From: Acanthaster planci
Taxonomy: Eukaryota; Echinodermata; Asteroidea; Valvatida; Acanthasteridae
DNA length: 33,262 nt
Reading direction: 5' to 3'
Assembly: GCF_001949145.1 (NCBI RefSeq)
Contig: NW_019091359.1
Coordinates: forward strand, 1,737,070 to 1,770,331
A model generated the notes under the pieces. That model was not told the DNA's origin, made no database searches, and worked only from the letters and a program-made list of their open reading frames with translations. The first letter of the stretch is position 1. Each line of letters opens with the position of its first letter. Positions 1-13,000 of this stretch are shown in pieces. The translations under genes were made by a program, and so were the position numbers.

Positions 1-974
1 AGAGCAAACAGTTCACTGTGACTGACAGCCAACATTAGGCTTGTTAGGCTTTCTGCCTTTCTTTGGTTTTTATTTCATTACAGGTTTGGGGGTTTTATTT
101 GAGTTTTGTCTTACTTCAGTGGCAGCCTGTTCAAAGACTGACAAGTTCACCGTAATTGTTACAAGGAAACTTTGAAAACAAATACCAATACTGATGTTAA
201 ACATATCCACATAATGCTAGTGAAACCTAACATGTACATGTACGCACAAATACTGCATGCATGTAATGTACACTTCCTCTGGTGGCCTACATGTACATGT
301 ACATGCAATAAAGTGCTATAACCTACAAGTACAGTAAGTGTAACCTAATCTGACTTCTGACTCCAGAAATCAAAGCGGACAGGTTTAATAAGAACACTGC
401 TGCAAGCAAGCTACCGTTAAGCTTTTCAGAACGTCAGGCTAGAGAATGTGCGTTTTATAGATCTAACACTGCCTTCTCGTCTCGTCGATCATTTATGGTA
501 TATTATAATCCGAACGACTGTTGACATTCTCCTCATACTAAGGCAACAGCACCAAATGACCCCCTGGCACAAATCTGCTGCATCCAATTTCTCAAGCAGT
601 ACGCCGCGTCTCTCTGCAAGTCTGAACATGAACTCCAATACTACACAGGAATCTGTCCCTCCCTCATCCAGGCCATTTCTAAAGCACCAGTTTAAAATTG
701 TAAAAACTATCCTGTCTTCATAAAATGAATGCGCTGTCTTGTAACACAGATGAAAAGCGAACTTTCCACTGTGAAATGAATTAAAAACACCGAGTGACTC
801 CGAAAGCATTCAATTAAACCTACCACCACCCGATAACCCAATTTCATTTCAATTTCTTGCATCGACAAAAATTTTCCCATCGGGACAAATTTTGGAGGGT
901 AAACAAACCGACCCACACCGTCAGAGGGAAGGGCTGGCATTACAACAAGCAGCTTGCTGGTCACAGACACTTAC
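1..974 (-). other. ST7 intron 5, partial
   Basis: This is intronic DNA downstream of the exon 5 donor at 974. It contains scattered ACATGTAC words (231-305) and no motif fitting the next ST7 exon. Overlapping open frames on both strands between 448 and 970 have no recognisable content. Confidence 0.8.
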
Positions 975-1053
975 TCCGGGGATTTCTCCAGGGCTTCGTG
1001 GGCTGCTTTGATTCGGTTCTGTGGGTTTCGCTCTCGCCAAGCTCGAAGCATCA
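975..1053 (-). CDS. ST7: ST7 exon 5 (residues 184-209 plus split codon)
   Basis: The exon is 79 bases long, with acceptor TTTGTTTCAG and donor GTAAGTGTC. It encodes V then [20 protein letters not shown] and LEKSP, ending GA| in phase 2. It matches the ST7 segment [25 protein letters not shown], the start of the helical-repeat-like C-terminal region. The next exon, expected to begin after the split Glu with a CATAY-like motif, was not found in 1-974 and should lie to the left of the window. Confidence 0.94.
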
Positions 1054-4000
1054 CTGAAACAAAAAAGGAAAAAAGATGCATGATCGTTTCAAGTGCGCAA
1101 GGGTGACCAACCCACTTTGGAATAGCAAATTTTTATGATTTTACTCTAAAACACAACAACCAGGATACCTGTCATGCCTATGCATAATTTATGGATATAT
1201 TGAGTCTACCGTTCATGTAGTTAACAAAACTGGTGTCAGTATCAAAACTGACGATTCTCAACCAAAATGTTCAAGCCTGCCAGCGATAATTTCTTATTTC
1301 ATTTTGAGCATTACTCCTCCCGGCCCTTTTTACAACTCAGGATGCCTCTAGGTTTCACAAATTTCACATCATAAATATCCCTCATAAATGATAATAATGC
1401 CAGTTCAAACACACACACATACATGTACACTACAGTCCAACGGTCCCACCAGAACCTTCGTACTTTGCCCAGCGGGTCTTCCAGGATTTTTTACTCGGGA
1501 TTGAGAGAGGTAGGGCAGCCACTTATTACCGGTATACTGCGCATCTTGTAAATGTATGGATCTCTATGCTCCTTGAAGGTTCTTCAAGTACAAACAATGT
1601 ACACGTACATGTACATGGAAGTTTCTACGCACCGGTGGATGTTGGAGGATTTGGTGAGGTCCTCTAAAAAAAACTTGCAATTTAGGGTTTACCTAAAACA
1701 GGATCAAGAAGTACAGTACAACTAGGCCAATGAGCACATGTATGGGTCTAAGTGTACATTCTGTTTGGTTTTCAACAAAACACTATACAGTATTGTTTTC
1801 TGCCGTCTGTATTCTGGACAGGTGCATAGATTTTAACATTTCAGAGTACTGCACTGAAACCTGTGACACTGTGATCTTTGGGTGGTACCATCAGCATTAC
1901 AACATGAATATGATGAAGTCCTAAATGTGCTCTTGGATACACACCCACATGTATGTACAGGTACATGTACACCAGCTCCCGCACCGTCGTTGTGGGGACA
2001 TACACTTGACATTTCACCTATTTTGTGGGGACCAAAAATGTTGTGGGGACTCAGAAATGTCCCCACAACTCGCTTCAAATTTCCCTAACAAAAGAACTTG
2101 TCCCCTTAACGCAGTGAATGCCTACCCACTACTGTGCATAATCATGTGCAAGTACAACGTAATTGGATTTTAAATCACTGCAAATCAAGTGCCTCAGCAT
2201 ACATATGTACATGTAGCCTGATCGACAGCTGTCTCTGTTTCAGCAGTTCAGTGTTTTGAAGCACAATGTTTTGAGGTTGTAATTTATCAAAAATCACACT
2301 CTGTGAGTAATTTTGATGCCTTCCACAGCACTACATTTCTGACATCTCTCTGTGTGATTCATGCTCATTTCCATTGTAGCCACAATATTATTAATATACC
2401 TGTACAGTGTGTCTCTGATACCAGATAACACCAGATTTTTTCAGGAATTTTATTGGGGGGTACCCTTTTGCTCTATGTTTTCAGTACCAGCAGCTTTTAA
2501 ATCATATTGGCAATACTTTAATTATAGTTACAGGTACATGTATCTCTTTCCTTTCAGCAAACCTTCTAATGTCTGCCATTCTGTCACACTGTCCCATACA
2601 TTTGCATTATTACATATGCATGTAAGCACAATTAAAATTACCACAGGATTTTCAACATGAATCCACCTCATCATATTTCTATGATGCCACGCAGCAATGG
2701 TTTTGATCCTAACCAGCTCCATCCTCCAAAATCCTTCGGAGGGGGGGATTTTTGGATGACTAAAGCTGAAAGGCAAAGAGGTGTGACTGATTGCCAAAAA
2801 TGCATTGTTTTGAACATGACATTTCTATGATGTCCATACAGCATGCAATCTTGAGTAACTGTCTGATGTTCGGCCATTATTATGTTGGAGTTGGTTTAAT
2901 GCAGATCACGAGGTACACTGTCACGGCGTCTTGCTAAAAATCATACAGGAAATTAATGCCACACCGGGGAAGAGATCAGGTGAGGAAAAATAACCCACAC
3001 AAGGTGCAGCATAGGGGTTGTAACAAAGTGCCAATGCCAATAGGATAATGTGACTTTCCACGGCTATTTACAGCCGACAAGGGATGAATTCTCGACAAGG
3101 GAGGAATTCTCTTTCTCAACAGAATCTCAACCCTTTTTTTCTCTTTTTTTGTTTTTTTCTGGTTTTTGTCCTAAATCCTCCGAAACCCTCTGGGTAGATT
3201 TGGAAGAATGGTGTATGAGTGGCCGATTGCGAAGGATGCAGTGTGTCCAGGTTTTGGGTTAGACCTTGTGTTGTTTCTGCTTAGCCATGCACAAATTCAT
3301 GCCTACATGTGAAGTATACGTGTATAATAAAGTATGTGATTTCCTCCCTACTACTCCAGGAGACCATCTGCACTGCCTCAAGAGGATTTGAAGGATTGAG
3401 AAGAGTGCCTGGCACACAGGCTTAAGGGCCAGGGTTAAACCTCTAAAAATCCACAATTTTGTGGTCAAAATCCTTGGTGCTGTTATACACAAATGATCCA
3501 CAACAGACTGTACTAAGCACTGTAAATTTCTACTGTCTTCGATCTAGCAAAATCCTCTGCAAACTCTTTGTACAGATAGATTCTAGGAATGATTTTGGCA
3601 GATTAGCACAAAGCATATGGTAATCGCGCACCATTACACGTAAAGGTTTAGCCCTACTTGTGTACGGTGGAACACGTATGGTATCACAACCTGTCTTTTA
3701 CCAAATTCTATAAACCTATTTTTCTAATGGATGAATTTGAAAATGATCTTTATGCATCGGGTACATGTAGAGTACACGAAACTAGTACTCTACATACTGG
3801 TCCATTGTACACGTATACATGTAGGTACTGTACAAAAAGTCCATGTGGTACTGTGTGTCCATGCACATACATGTACATGTATATACCAGTGAATGTACAT
3901 GTACATTGCATTAACTGCTGGTACCCTGTATGGATGCGCTTTTTTCCCATTTGAACCGTACACGTACCGTATTAACGGAGCTCTGGGTTCAAAGTGAATC

Positions 4001-7000
4001 CAAAAGCAAAACCAAACTCATGAAAAATTGGACACTCCAGCAAATGTTGCGGTGGATGTTTCATGGCGTCGAGCTTCCTTTCACATCCACATTTGCAGGA
4101 ACTACATGGACGAGCCTGCATTTCATGCAAGTCTGCTAAATTAAAATTCACATCCGGAACGCCGCTTCTCATGATAACAGTGCACTGGATTGATTATACA
4201 GTCTCTAAATTGACAATTTGGGATACATGGATATACATGTGTGCATATATACGGTGTGACAAGGCCTATTTCGTTTTACGGCTTGAAGTCTTCCTTAAAT
4301 GGTTCCTGTCTCAAACGAATGACTAATCAGATGGGGTCCATCAACGTCTACAAATGGTGGGTGACGCGAGGTACATGTACCGAGGCTTCAGACTGTCTGG
4401 TCTGTAAAGATGGTCTATTAAGATGTCAGTGTGCCTTCAAACATCAACTAAGCCAACCACTGCCTGCATGACGGTAATTCTATACCCACCAAACATGCTA
4501 ATGGACTACGGCTCACATTGGCCCTGATTTGTCCGACAAAATAACTCGCTAAAATAAGCGAAGCCTGAGCAACCTTGGCAGCGATTCTGTGCAACTCAGT
4601 CATGATACAAAATATTGAAAATAAAAGTTTGAAAAATCAGTCCTGAGAGCAGGGTACTAAAGGGATTTAAGGTTTAAGGATGGAAAGGGAGTAACCTTTT
4701 GACGGTGATATAAACACGCCCGGAGAAATAAAACGGTTCTGAAAACATGAACATAAACACTTTGCCTGTACTGCACTGGGAGATTAGTAGTTAATCATTT
4801 GTCTGAAAGAAATAAAGAAGACAAGGGCATGTTCACTGCAATACTTCCAAGACTCCAAGAACAAGGAAACAAGGAGAGTCTCATAGGAACTTCTACATAG
4901 CCACATTTTCAATTAAATGCTTTGTAAATGTGCATAAATACATGTACATTTAGAGTTTTAATGCCCCTTGCATATACAAGCAGGCCTCGACATTAACGGT
5001 TGCTCAACTGCCTGGGACAAGTAATTTGTTCTTTCGGGCAAGTAAAAATCAAGGCCAAATTGCCCGATGGAAAGGCACTTTTCTCTTTCCTCTTCAAAAA
5101 AGCTTACAAGAAGTGGTAAAATACAGCTACGTGGCGTAAAACGACTTTCTGCACCGTTAGATGCATGGATGTACTGTATGAATTTGTGTGTATTATTTAA
5201 GCAGGGCACCTTTCCACTTGAGGGAAAATGCGTACACAAATAAACTGTAAAATATCCTTGTGTCTGGGTACCAAACCTCATTGGTTATTGCATGCGTGGC
5301 GCAGCGGAGCTTTGATGTCCGGAAGCTCGAAGACTGTTTGACAAGTGGCCGTGACATCAATATTAGTAAATTTGCCTGGTACTTGTGTACTTTTTACACC
5401 AGGCAAAATCGTCGAGTGGTTGAGAAATAGCAATTGCCCAAACTTGTATGAATGAGGCATCAGAGTCCTGCGCACTCCCTGCATACATGCAATAGTTGAG
5501 GGTGATGTATATTCATGTCGTATTGTGGGGTACAATTTCATCAATGGTGATTGGTTGAAGGAACTAACTTACTTTCCCGGGAAGCAATGAGGAACTAAAC
5601 CAGGGTTTGGGCAAGTAAAATCTTACCTTGGGCAGGTAAATTTTCATTGCTACTTGCCCGATGAACAAGTAGTTACAAAATTAAATGTTAAGACCTGCTT
5701 ACAAGAGATCTTCTTTGAGTTTAACCAAGGACCGACAATTTGTGATACAGAGGAAACACGTACGGTACATTCCGAGGTGAAAGTTGCAGCAACACTTGAG
5801 ATCAGCAACGCACTGTGATGAACATTCTCCATCAAAAGAGAAATTAAACATTACGTACCTTCGTCCGCTGGCCTCTTGGAATCCGAATCGCAGGTAAATA
5901 ACGTCTGGTGATCCTGTGCCGATTGGTTCATATCGTAGTACGTCAGTGGATCTTTCCCTGTGACCCAAGTGTAGCGGTTATATTCCGAACCCCGAAATAA
6001 ATTCAGGGGATTTCGCCAAGTCTTGCATTCTGGAGGGGGGAGGTGAAATAGAGTAAAAGCTAATCAACTGCTGATGGAAATAAGGGAAGGATGTCCCATC
6101 TTCACTCAGTGCTTTTCCATTAAAGGTAAAGTTGTTTACAGGCAGAGTTGTATAACAGACCACTCTCTTTCTGTGTCATAGTCATATTTTTATACCTACA
6201 CGTACACGTAAGCCAGTAGCTGGTTAAGTACTATTGGCCATGAAAACAAAAGTAAGAGAACAAACCGTAAGCAAGGCTCGAAATTAACGGGCGAAGGTAG
6301 CTAAAATGCACCCGTTTGTCTCAGAAAGGCGCCCGTAAATCATAAAGACGGGCGTAAGTGCTTACGCCTGTTTGATTCCGTTATTGTGACGAAAAATACA
6401 TGAACCTGAACATTTTTACCGTTTGTTTCTACTTTTGTCACGAAAAATACATGAAGTTTTGACTTCACTTCGGATCAGCCTTGTCACGGAACCATAACAC
6501 AGTACAATTTTTTTACAATGTCACCAAGTGCACGCCGCAGTCTTGCATGCGATGCATGCACATGCATGAACGTACACACGTGTCTGAATTGATATGCCAG
6601 GAATTTACACACGATTGTTTGGGAACTGACCGCGACCACAACCTCCTAGACTTGTGTGTAAATTCAAGCCAAACAAGTGGATTTGGCTTAGACTTCAGTT
6701 TCACTGGTTCCAGTCATAGTGTGAACATGTGGTTTTGAACACTGCCCCAAAATAGCTGGAACCAGCAAAACCAAAGTCTCAGCTGACTCCAATCATTTCG
6801 AAAATGCTCGATTGCTGCAGTTTAACCCTTTTACGTGTGTGTGCATATGCACATTATAAAGGCCCAGTGCCCGACTGTTGGCATTGCGTCGCTAAGCACA
6901 AAAGCAACGGCGAGGACCAGGGTCTTTGCTTTTTTTTCTTGAACAGACATGCATGTCTTTAATATTGTACGGGAGCTACATGTACTTGCTCCCGTAAACT

Positions 7001-10000
7001 AACAAATTCAGCCGTCTACGGAGCAAGTACTTCTGTGATGATTAGCCCAATTTTGAGCCCTGACTAGTGTTAAAAAATCATACAAGGTTATCGAGACATC
7101 AAATTATAAATGTTGCTTGATGTCATCTGAAAATACAGCCCTTTTTTTAACAGTAATGGGGCAAAACTTTTGATGTACATTAATGAGGGAAAAAAACCTG
7201 TCACTAAATAAGGGGTGACGTTTCTGCTAACTTTGGCAGCCAGTGCAAAGAGTACATTTAAGCAACATTATGACTGACTGTTGACACTTTTTTATATGTA
7301 CTGGTAGGCGTTGATTCAAATCAGATTGCACAACTCCGTGCAAACTCAACGTTTACAATCAAATGCAAGGGCAAAACACTGGCAATTTTAATTCGTCCAA
7401 AAAACCCATTCTCGTGTCACAAATCCAGAAAATGGCTGATAAGGCCTGGAATTTTTTATTTATTAGATTACAAAAAAATATGAAATTTTGAAGGGGCGGT
7501 GGACAGAAAAAAATATTTAGAAAAAAAAGAATTCCATTTTTTTCCCCTACACTTAACTTACATGTATCTAGGGTCAGAGCCAAAAAAAACATTGAATTTG
7601 GCCATATTTGGTGTGAATATGTTTTTCTGTTCAAATTATAAACCAGAATTTAGTCACTGAAAAAATTTCTGCGAACTTCTGAGAAGGGTTGCTTGCGTGG
7701 TTGTTGTATTGTACATGTGTACAGCAAGAACTCACAAAAAAGGACAAAACTTAGGCTCTAAAAAAATGAGTTTTTGTGCACAAATCAATGTACTGGTCAC
7801 TTGCTCATGAATACGACAGATAGAGCATACATGTACTGTTCGAAACGTTATTTACCATCGGCTCTTTGCAGAAACGCTCAAAGCGATATATCCAGGGCGC
7901 TTTTGCAAACTTATCTACATGTACTTTACGAAAATAACCATTAGCATATTAACCAAAATACTAGCAAAATACCCTTTTTAATAGTGTAATAAAAAGGTGC
8001 ATTTCGAATGTTTGAATCTTTAAAAAAAATCCACTGCAGAAACCCTCTTATAACCACAAATGGCCGGTAATTTTGTGTAGTATCTTGCAAAATCAATGCT
8101 TCCAACATGACTGGGGGCACTACTCACGTCTGACTTTGGTCCACCAATAGACCACTACCATTCCGGCTGCCTCTTACCTGGCGGAGACTGCTGATTGGTA
8201 TTACCATTCCCGCTGTTGTCCGATCCTCCTAGCCAGGGCGACAGGTGGTTCAAGGAGACCTGCTCGATGAACGACGTGCCATACTTGCGGAAGTACCACC
8301 ACTCAAAGATCTTGACAAAAGAAAAAGATATCACTTAGTCAGTTGTTCCTCGCTTCAATCACACTAAATTTTGTATCAAACTGGAGACCAACGCAGGCTT
8401 TATTATTAAAAGTTCACTCTTTTAGGTCAGTTTACACTTGGCACGAAATCGAACACAAACAGGATTTTTGGACATCCAAATCAATACTCTCACTGTGAAT
8501 TTGCAAAAGGGGAACGCATTTAAATTCAAGCGAATTTTTTTATAAATGTTTTGTGACGTGAATTCACTTTGCTTTCGCATTTGCATGAAGCACGGTCCAG
8601 CTTTGGACTCATGTCAACTTTCTTTTTTAAAACTGACCACACAATAGGGCTGTACAACGACATCTGTTACCTGAGTGCTTGACCAATACTGTCAGGTGAG
8701 GGTTTGAATCATGCAACCGACTAGCCATGACTGATGCCATAACCACCCACTAAAGCTTACATGTACACGTACCAAGTAACCTTTCAAAGTGAAAAAAAGA
8801 TTCAGCATCCTGAAAGGTATTTGTGTGGAAATTTTAAACACAAACCAGGCTACACTGTGCATGAAATGCTAAAACAGATTTCACGGTTTATGCCCCAAGG
8901 TTACTAATGAGCATTTCGGTAAAGAACTGGCAATTTGAATCCACTTTCATGTTTGCTTTTTTCTGCTCGAATTTTGGGGTAAGGATAAGGATTAGTTTGC
9001 AGTTACCCAGGTAACTGCCTTATTAGGGTACTTAGTTCACTAGCCCTAAACAAGGTACAATTGAGGTGCTTTTTGGCAAAAACACAAAACCAAACTAACT
9101 ACACAGTGCAACAACAGCAACAACTCGAGGAATTGCCACATTTTGATTGTCCACAGCATGGTTACAACAAATCATTTACCCCTCAGAAACCTTCAGGCAT
9201 TTCTTCTTTACCACCACTCAAAATACTTACCAAGATGAGTCCCGAAATAAGTGAGGAGGTTCCCGTCAAAGCCACATAAAACTTTGGAGTCAAAGTGTTG
9301 AGAAACATAGCCACTGCAAAATGCAAAGAAAAGACAAAGAAACAGAAAAAAAATGAAAAGAAAAAGATTTCAAAATCAGTTTTTAGGTTTCAAAACGTAC
9401 GCGTCAACCTACCGATCCCACGAAACTGGGTACAAATTTGGAGGCAGGTACATGCAAGCCCAGCTATCGTATTACTAAATAGGGCTTTGATATCTGCTCA
9501 AAGTTATGGGGGTGGGGTGAGGGGGGGTCACTGTTTTCGTGCACGGCATTTGAAAGACCCGGGCACCTGGATTTGGCCAAAAAATCCACTGAGTTTGGTA
9601 GGGGGAAAGTGTGCTTGGACCTCAATAAATTCCACTGAGCACATGATTTAGTTTTAAGGCCAATTTATTCAACTGAATGTACAATACATGTTGCTTTTTA
9701 GCATTAATTTCTTTAACAACTTTGTCAAAACTGCATCAGTAATTACTGGTAATGTTTAACATGCACATGTGTGTGTAGGCTTTGCTTTCTGCAAAGATGC
9801 TAAATATCAACCTTGTTTCAATANNNNNNNNNNNNNNNNNNNNNNNNNNNNNNNNNNNNNNNNNNNNNNNNNNNNNNNNNNNNNNNNNNNNNNNNNNNNN
9901 NNNNNNNNNNNNNNNNNNNNNNNNNNNNNNNNNNNNNNNNNNNNNNNNNNNNNNNNNNNNNNNNNNNNNNNNNNNNNNNNNNNNNNNNNNNNNNNNNNNN

Positions 10001-13000
10001 NNNNNNNNNNNNNNNNNNNNNNNNNNNNNNNNNNNNNNNNNNNNNNNNNNNNNNNNNNNNNNNNNNNNNNNNNNNNNNNNNNNNNNNNNNNNNNNNNNNN
10101 NNNNNNNNNNNNNNNNNNNNNNNNNNNNNNNNNNNNNNNNNNNNNNNNNNNNNNNNNNNNNNNNNNNNNNNNNNNNNNNNNNNNNNNNNNNNNNNNNNNN
10201 NNNNNNNNNNNNNNNNNNNNNNNNCCAAGGCAATAGGGCAACCAAGCCTGGCCAAGGCAATAGGGCAACCAGGCCAGACCAAGGCAATAGAGGGATCCCA
10301 ATACGATGCTTTTAGCGTCGATCTGCACACTTCCGCGTTTGAAAACGAGGCTGTATGTGTCAGCTTAAATTCTTAATATGATCAGACGATTGAAAGTAAG
10401 GAGTTAAGACACAAAATACATAAAGGTATGTTAAATTCAGACTTGAAAAGGCTGCAATTTTTAGTGGAAGAGTCTTTCAGGATGACTCGACACGTCAAAA
10501 GAAAAAATAACAACAATTGACCGCGAACTAACGTACCTGCAATGGTCGTGTATCTTGTGCAGTGGGCATGGTTTAAACTGAAGTGGCGTCACACTTACGA
10601 ACCAGATACTCCATGTACTGTGTGGACTCCGCGGGCGCGCGCGACGAAGTTCAACACAGAGAGCCTCGGTTTTGATGTAGATATGCGCAGACGGCGCTAA
10701 TGTGAAATCCCTCTATAGGGTAACCAGGCCTGGCCAAGGCAATGGGGCAACCAGGCCTGGCCAAGGCTATAGGGAATACTTGCTGCATCACCTGTACATG
10801 TCATGGCAGAGACAATTCAACAACTGGTACATAAGATTTCAAGATTTTATTTCATTTCTACAGCATAATAACCATACACAATAATAAAATTTTTAATAAA
10901 TACATAAATAAGATTGAATGATACTACAACACACTTTAGAAAGGATACTGTAGAGGGGTACCCAGTGAAAGCAATGCTTGTAGATTTGCTTGTAGATTTG
11001 GGCCCTGTTTGTAACTTACATGTACGTACATCTGAAAAAAAAATCTGTCTTTAAATTCTTGAATCTATATGTATCCATTACCAGAGGGAAGACATTCAGG
11101 GAAGAAAGCACATCCTGTACAATGCACATGTACATTGTACACACCAGAAAAAAGGTACTGTCACAGTTAACAATGGAGCAGTTCACATTTTACGTGCATT
11201 TCCACACGTAATACTGGGCAGGCATTCACCCCTTTCAGGGGACAAGTTCTTTTGTTAGGGAAATTTGCACCGAGTTGTGGGGACATTTCTGAGTCCCCAC
11301 AATGTTTTGGTCCCGACAAAATAGGTAAAATGTCAAGTGTATGTCCCCATAACTATGCTGTGGGAGGCAAAGCACAAGACATGTCCAGGAATGTAAGGTA
11401 TGCCATGTGGGTACGTAGACACAACGTCTTTTTTTTGCTTCAAGAAATATTTTAGAAAAGAAGAAAGTGTTCTTCAATTCTTAGCTTTATCACAAGCAAC
11501 AAATGATTGTTTCCTTAGATTTGAGAATTTACACTGTCATTCCAGGTAATTCAATTTTAACTGAAATCAACTGTGTACTTTCCTAACCCTCAATAGATTC
11601 ACTTTACTGTTAAGTATACATTTGCCCGTATGGCAACTTGGCAAGCGACTGGTCGGCATTTGCTATACAGCTCTAATCAAAATTCTGTTTCTTTCTTCAA
11701 CTGCCTCCCATTTTCAGATCGAAAAGAAAGAGAGTTTGACTCTTTGACCACACTGAAGGTTGATGGTACCGGTACATTGTCCATGTACAGGTGTACATGT
11801 GCACTCAACACAGACATACACATTAAAAAAATTAAATTAAATTAACCCCTTCTCATCATCTTCTTCATAAAGATAAAACAATCTCTTGCATTCCAAGTCC
11901 TCAAAGGGTCAGCTAAATTCATCCTGCTTGCAGATTATTACCGGATCTTTCAATGTTTTACAAATTACCGTAGATTGCCATGGAAACTGCACAAGGCAGC
12001 TTTGGGGTGGTGTGTCATGTCGGACACAGTGCAATCTCCCATCAGCCATCAACAGGCAGGCATATGCTAATACATGTACGTCAGCATTTACTGGGGCTTT
12101 TGGAGAGTGCTGGCTGAAGCCCGTCAGATCTTTATTGTGATCAACATTTTCCCAATCAAGGAAATGAGGTACCGTTACATGCACACATATTGTGCAGGTA
12201 CAAATGACATTTGGCATGTTTTTTTTCGCTTGACGTATGACTGACATACATGTACACAATGGACATGTATAGGAAATGTACTCAATGTTTACTGAGATAA
12301 CGGCGTTTCTCATTTCAGAGCGACCTTTATTTTCAAGGGGAAAAAGAATCAGTTTTTATGCTGTGGAAATTCTCAGCAAGAAAAACGTAAGGAAAATGAT
12401 AATCATAAGACCCTCTGAGCGCTAGTAAATAATGTTGATTTTTTAACCCTCCCCTTTCCATGAACAGACCCTCCCTCCAGGTCAAAAAAATACGTGAACC
12501 ATGGAAATGACTGTGCATACCTTAAGTAGGATCTTCTTGTGGCTTCCAGAAACATTAGTTTTTTTGTCTTGGGCTATAATCATGAATGCCAGAAAGCTAT
12601 CACAATAATACTATTGACCAATCAGAATTATGGTTTGAAACTCATTCCATCCTGCCTTGACCAATCACATTCATTTAACGGCCCAGAGTGACTGGTACCC
12701 TCTTAAAAGAATCTAAGACAACTTGTTTTCATTCAAAATAATGTTTCTATGATTGCGTTAAGAATAATTTAAGTACTCCGAAACAACAGTTGGATATAAA
12801 TGAGAAATTAAACTGATTTATTTAACTAGTCATTACTGGTTAACCTTGTACGCATAATATCTCTGCTCGTCCTTCATACATACATGTACTGTACGGTAAA
12901 TCAATTAAACATACAGGTACATACATGTACAACCTGACGTCAAAAACAGAACACGATCAAATAAATTAGTGCCTTAGTTTGGATGAAAACTTTGTGTCAT

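Larger units (their letters stand above)
1054..5858 (-). other. ST7 intron 4 (4,805 bp)
   Basis: The intron is bounded by donor GTACGT at 5858 and acceptor TTTCAG at 1054. It holds a dispersed repeat at 1940-2127, dense ACATGTAC words (about 3760-3905), a T-rich run at 3128-3167 and an inverted-repeat element at 4979-5699. I see no coding sequence in the remainder. Confidence 0.9.

Noticed and set aside
5287-5330. tRNA-like A box (TGGCGCAGCGG)
   Set aside because: It matches an A-box pattern but no B box (GGTTCGANNCC) or cloverleaf follows at a suitable distance.
9736-10376. Long open frames of 155-187 codons
   Set aside because: They are mostly the 401 N bases of the assembly gap.
10629-10645. 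CpG-rich run as an alternative ST7 promoter
   Set aside because: It is confined to the 426-bp inserted element and has no start codon or donor in frame with exon 2.
11909-12313. 134-codon minus-strand open frame in intron 1
   Set aside because: No domain, exon signals or repeat homology; the cysteine-rich look comes from ACATGTAC words read as Cys/Thr/Met/Tyr.
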